NCBI GenBank assembly: GCA_022841985.1
Contig: JALHQL010000001.1
Coordinates: forward strand, 69,529 to 126,437
Length of the DNA stretch: 56,909 bases
Origin: Minisyncoccota bacterium
Lineage (GTDB): Bacteria > Patescibacteriota > Minisyncoccia > Phycocordibacterales > Phycocordibacteraceae
Reading direction: 5' to 3'
Part shown: piece after piece, positions 54,249 to 56,909 of the stretch
Layout of the letters: each line of letters opens with the position of its first letter
Numbering within the stretch: position 1 is the first letter of the stretch
The notes under the pieces: generated by a model
Seen by the model: only the letters and a program-made list of their open reading frames with translations
Databases searched by the model: none
Told to the model about the DNA's origin: nothing
Program-made: the position numbers and the translations under genes

Positions 54249-54689
54249 TCACTTCTTTGTTTCTTTTCGAATAATGCCGTAATTCTTGAGTGCGTTCATA
54301 ATCGGTTCCACGATGTGTGGTGGTAATTTATTTCTATCAACGTGAGCCTTCAGTCGCTCATAGTCTCTACGTTCAATTTCCGTTAGTGGCTCGACGAATC
54401 TACTTCTCTTCGGCATATATCGTGGATCGTTGTGTGTCAGGAAAAATTGGATTGCTCGTAACTTTTCATTCTTTACACCTTTCATAAGTGCCGCCTCGGC
54501 AACCTCGATCCAACGCTCTCGACCATCTTTGAGTGCGCGATTAACACCCCGTCGGTAGTCGACGTTACTCTCCATCCAGCGGTAGTGCGTTGCCCGAGCT
54601 ATTCCTACACTTTTGCAGGCATGTTCTATGTTCGGATTGTCTGCAAGTAACCGGATGATTTTATTCCTTTCATCACTGGTTCGTGCCAT
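54249..54689 (-). CDS. Terminase small subunit-like / phage HTH protein
   Basis: 146 aa. An N-terminal helix-turn-helix (NIEHACKSVGIARATHYRWM) is followed by EAALMKGVKNEKLRAIQFFLTHNDPRY, a pattern typical of phage small terminases and phBC6A51-like proteins. No large terminase is seen in the window, so its presence may be a remnant or part of a satellite. Its start overlaps the methyltransferase 3' end by 17 bp. Confidence 0.7.
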   Translation of the reverse strand: MARTSDERNKIIRLLADNPNIEHACKSVGIARATHYRWMESNVDYRRGVNRALKDGRERWIEVAEAALMKGVKNEKLRAIQFFLTHNDPRYMPKRSRFVEPLTEIERRDYERLKAHVDRNKLPPHIVEPIMNALKNYGIIRKETKK

Positions 54690-56007
54690 GGATCTTTACC
54701 CGCTTTTTTCCTGAGAACTTCTCCCAGCGGTTCAGAATCACCTCAGCGTAGATCGGTGACTTTTCCATAAGGAAGCAACGCCTTCCCAGTGCATTGGCAG
54801 CGATAAGCGTCGACCCGCTTCCACCAAATGGTTCAAGTACTAACTGACCCCTCCGCGTGAGCACTTTGATGTACGGAATGAGAATCGGGAGAGGCTTCAC
54901 GCCAAAGATAATACCTTGGCCGCTCGACTTCTCATCCGCTGCATTGTGATCGATGAAGTCAGTCGGGCAGTACGCTTTATCCTTCCCATAGGACTCCCAG
55001 TGGGGCTTCCCAGCTATGGCGAAGAGTGCAGTCTGGTATTCGTTCTCCAGCAGTTCGTCCTCAGGAGAGAGATCGAGTCCAGGATGCTCGGCACTGGTAC
55101 CGACCATTGCGATATCGTGTTTCGAGAAGAACTTGTGCTTCCCGGCATATCCTTGGTTCCGGTTCGGAAGATGCCACACGATCATGTTCCGCACCTTCCA
55201 GTGTTTTTCCATCTCGCTCCAGATCTCACGGATGTTCTTCCAGTTTTCGTAGCAGATAATCGAAAAATCTTTTGCAGCAACCTTTGCTACGTTGCCCATC
55301 CAGAGTTCGGTGAAATTCTCGGGGAGGGATTCGGTTTCGAGATAACGACGATTCTTCTTGGAGCCAAATCCTGTTGTCGACTCACCGTTACGTGTCTTGC
55401 CCTTAAGATAGTCGAGACGATACGGTGGATCGGTCATCACCATATCGATTCTGTGGTCCCCAACGAGGGCAAGCATATCTGCCTCAATCGTTGAGTCACC
55501 AATGTAGAGACGGGAACCGTCGAGATCATACAAGTCGCCTTTTTGAGCGGTGATCTCTTTGATATCAAGTTTGTCGAGCTCTTTTTCTAGATCGAATTGC
55601 TCTTCACTTTTCTCTGTCGCGAAAATGTCGTCGAGTTCCTCCGAATCGAAGCCGATATCCTTGAGGAAGGATTCGTCAAACTGTGCCAAGAGGTCGAGGT
55701 CAAACTGACCTTGGTTTTTATTGAGTCGGATGTTTAGCTCCTTTTCTCTCTCAAGTGGAAGATGGACACGAACAATGGGTACCCGTTCGACCTCCATTTC
55801 CTTAAGCATGGTGAGACGGAAATTGCCGCCAACTACGATGTTCATGCGCTCCTCGGTTGAGTTCACGATGAGTGGGTCAAGGACGCCAAACTTCGAGAGG
55901 CTCGTTTTGAGATCTCTCTTGTCCGACTCACTCCACACTCGCGGGTTATATTCGCACTCTTTTAATTCGTTGATCGAGATGTATTCGATCGTTAGGTCTT
56001 TGTTCAT
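54673..56007 (-). CDS. ParB-N domain fused to DNA methyltransferase
   Basis: 444 aa. The N-terminal ParB/Srx-like domain (residues ~5-115: ISINELKECEYNPRVWS, VNSTEERMNIVVGGNFRL) is joined to a D-x-x-x-PPY class methyltransferase: MVMTDPPYRLDY near residue 197-208, and the SAM motif LEPFGGSGSTLIAANALGRRC near 395-415. The motif order (catalytic before SAM-binding) is that of beta-class N6-adenine or N4-cytosine enzymes. Such fusions are typical of phages and mobile elements and have no partner restriction enzyme here. Confidence 0.93.
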   Translation of the reverse strand: MNKDLTIEYISINELKECEYNPRVWSESDKRDLKTSLSKFGVLDPLIVNSTEERMNIVVGGNFRLTMLKEMEVERVPIVRVHLPLEREKELNIRLNKNQGQFDLDLLAQFDESFLKDIGFDSEELDDIFATEKSEEQFDLEKELDKLDIKEITAQKGDLYDLDGSRLYIGDSTIEADMLALVGDHRIDMVMTDPPYRLDYLKGKTRNGESTTGFGSKKNRRYLETESLPENFTELWMGNVAKVAAKDFSIICYENWKNIREIWSEMEKHWKVRNMIVWHLPNRNQGYAGKHKFFSKHDIAMVGTSAEHPGLDLSPEDELLENEYQTALFAIAGKPHWESYGKDKAYCPTDFIDHNAADEKSSGQGIIFGVKPLPILIPYIKVLTRRGQLVLEPFGGSGSTLIAANALGRRCFLMEKSPIYAEVILNRWEKFSGKKRVKIHGTNQ

Positions 56008-56029
56008 TGTTGTTTGTGATTAGTGAATA

Positions 56030-56083
56030 GAAAAAACGCCCGGACATAGGCTCGTACTTGGTACAAGTCCATGTCTGGGCGTT
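56030..56083 (-). terminator. Rho-independent terminator of the zinc-ribbon gene
   Basis: Minus strand: AACGCCCAGACAT / ATGTCCGGGCGTT (13 bp with one G-U pair) followed by TTTTTT. It separates the zinc-ribbon gene from the methyltransferase. Confidence 0.9.
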
Positions 56084-56110
56084 CCAGACGAAGCTCGATT
56101 TAGTTGTGAG

Positions 56111-56344
56111 TTACCGTGCCAGGGTGGATGTGGCTGTTGGTTTAAGGGTTATGAAGTAGTTAGGGGTAAGGTGTGGGCAGTTTGAGCAACCGAACGATAT
56201 AGCACCGCTCATGTTGCTTATGTCCACAGGAACCTCCACCATACTTCGACCCTGATTCTTTCTTATACGGATAATGCCGCCTCGCTTTGTGTAGAGCGGG
56301 GTGCCACATCCGCGACAGACTTCTAACTCTCTGGTATCGACCAT
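56111..56344 (-). CDS. Small zinc-ribbon protein
   Basis: 77 aa. Two CxxC pairs (CRGCG near residue 9, CSNC near residue 53) frame a basic beta segment (RGGIIRIRKNQGRSMVEV). It resembles short phage zinc-ribbon proteins but has no assigned function. GATAAT ends 5 nt before the ATG, with TTGACC 18 nt upstream of it. Confidence 0.75.
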   Translation of the reverse strand: MVDTRELEVCRGCGTPLYTKRGGIIRIRKNQGRSMVEVPVDISNMSGAISFGCSNCPHLTPNYFITLKPTATSTLAR

Positions 56345-56349
56345 GCTTC

Positions 56350-56379
56350 ATTATCAGCATTCTGAGAGAAAATGGTCAA
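56350..56379 (-). promoter_or_regulatory. Promoter of the zinc-ribbon gene
   Basis: Minus strand: TTGACC, 18-nt spacer, GATAAT, 5 nt to the ATG: a leaderless layout. Confidence 0.7.
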
Positions 56380-56405
56380 TATGTGGCTGTGTATAGCCGC
56401 GCTTT

Positions 56406-56432
56406 GTCTAGTTAGAGTCTAGTTTTGTCTAG
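56406..56432. repeat. Three GTCTAG repeats at helical-turn spacing
   Basis: GTCTAG at 56406, 56417 and 56427 (11 and 10 bp apart), upstream of the zinc-ribbon promoter. A fourth lies at 56715. They may be protein-binding iterons. Confidence 0.45.
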
Positions 56433-56564
56433 CCAGCGTAAGTTTATGTAAGAGCAGAACGGGCCACTGTTTTTTAAGGAAATAGTTATTCGAGCATCTG
56501 TGTCTCATTTGTCTCATTTTGAAAACAAGAGGCCCCGACTGAGATGCCCCACTTTGTTATACTA

Positions 56565-56715
56565 AAAGTGCTCAAAGAACCCTTACAACATCTCAACGTT
56601 TGGGGTTCCAGACTGAGTCAGTCAGCCAAGAAGTAGAATCGTCGCCTCGCAATTCCGCGTCGCGGCTTTGCGGGGCAGAGCGGATTGCGGTTGTGCGCCG
56701 GTGGGGCGCACCTTG
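56565..56715 (+). other. Gene-free stretch with promoter-like box and GC hairpins
   Basis: About 380 bp upstream of the last hairpin contain no convincing ORF. A TATACT box lies near 56567, then CGCAAT-T-CCGC / GCGG-ATTGCG (about 56648-56690) and GTGCGCC-ggtgg-GGCGCAC (56694-56712). A transcribed structured RNA is possible but unproven. Confidence 0.35.
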
Positions 56716-56718
56716 TCT

Positions 56719-56792
56719 AGCAAAATACCAAGGTTCGGCTCGTCCTATCCACGCCCCTTGGGGGCGTGGATAGGACGAGCCGGTGTTTTGCT
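56719..56792. terminator. 22-bp perfect hairpin plus outer stem
   Basis: 22-nt arms starting CGGCTCGTCC and ending GGACGAGCCG pair without mismatch around TTG (56736-56782). Outside them AGCAAAATAC pairs with GTGTTTTGCT. It lies directly after the stop of the cut-off minus-strand gene, with TATTTTGCT on that side, so it is probably its terminator. Confidence 0.75.
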
Positions 56793-56909
56793 ACACCAAC
56801 TTAAAAATCAGGTTGAGTTCCGTCATTGCTATTAATTTGTATCCTTTTGTTTCGAGAAAGCTCTGAACAGGGCTCCCTACCTGAGATTCGATTGCTATTA
56901 CGGTTGGTT
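56791..56909 (-). CDS. C-terminal end of a cut-off gene, possibly FkbM-type methyltransferase
   Basis: 38 residues are readable before the stop, opening PTVIAIESQVG and including FLETKGYKLIAMTELNLIFK. The pattern F-L-x-x-x-G-Y-x-L near the end is like the C-terminus of FkbM-family SAM-dependent methyltransferases. This rests on a short segment only. The rest of the gene lies beyond the window. Confidence 0.4.
   Translation of the reverse strand, partial: PTVIAIESQVGSPVQSFLETKGYKLIAMTELNLIFKLV

Noticed and set aside
54916-55494. 192-aa frame antisense to the methyltransferase
   Set aside because: Opposite a gene with intact DPPY and SAM motifs. No start signals and no family.
1-56909. CRISPR arrays, inteins, rRNA genes
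   Set aside because: No regularly spaced direct repeats with spacers, no intein blocks in rpoB, rpoC or other likely hosts, and no rRNA-like sequence were seen.
1-56909. Recoded UGA (as in some CPR lineages)
   Set aside because: UGA ends several genes at sensible points, including ATGA stop-start overlaps (10602-10605 and 38945-38948).

Overview
The window looks like a chromosomal segment of a bacterium from the Candidate Phyla Radiation (Patescibacteria), most likely Parcubacteria or Kaiserbacteria-like. This placement is inferred from gene content, gene order and very compact spacing, because there is no rRNA gene here to test it. Core proteins are short for their families: an SMC of about 740 aa, a Rel without an ACT domain, and an rpsP-khpA-trmD cluster lacking rimM. 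UGA is used as a stop codon, so UGA-recoding lineages are excluded. Most housekeeping genes lack a Shine-Dalgarno (SD) sequence and instead carry a -10 hexamer 5 to 8 nt before the start codon, which is the layout of leaderless mRNAs.

From 1 to 45.6 kb the window is housekeeping sequence: topA (5' end cut by the window), rel, parB, tRNA-Leu, a 2-Cys peroxiredoxin, miaA, a pilin-like/peptidase fusion, tRNA-Trp, a nucleotidyltransferase-cupin fusion, an RRM protein, prmC with two small membrane-protein genes, hisS with an exonuclease, a DsbA-like protein, a UvrD helicase-nuclease, then rpoB-rpoC-dnaG-rpoD in a row. These are followed by rpsP-khpA-trmD, rnr, smc, rnc, a NusB-Nudix fusion, rpmF, an Nramp-type transporter, an ABC-F/pirin pair, an RluF-like synthase and several envelope proteins. 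A second gene class is scattered among them: short hypothetical genes with strong AGGAGG-type SD sites, some with full TTGACA/TATAAT-type promoters and many with closely placed perfect-stem terminators.

From 45.6 to 49.5 kb there are two of these SD-led hypotheticals, tRNA-Gln beside a duplicated 5' fragment of itself, and a compact metal-homeostasis locus. That locus comprises a CooC-like ATPase and a Fur-family regulator, divergent around two palindromes of the form TGCAA-N5-TTGCA/G, followed by a YibE/F membrane protein.

From 49.5 kb to the end lies an accessory island. A large serine recombinase is divergent from a UmuD/LexA-type S24 regulator. Downstream of the regulator come a DUF2188 protein and a tight three-gene unit: ThsB-like TIR, four-helix membrane protein, second ThsB-like TIR. 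A gene-free stretch folding into several hairpins with a possible pseudoknot follows, then an OB-fold protein. Phage-type genes then run on the minus strand (terminase small-subunit-like, ParB-methyltransferase fusion, zinc ribbon). The last 0.5 kb holds phased GTCTAG repeats, GC-rich hairpins and a cut-off minus-strand gene.

The best candidate for an undescribed system is the TIR / membrane protein / TIR unit with its self-cleaving-type regulator and adjacent structured RNA. It resembles Thoeris signalling but has no recognisable ThsA.
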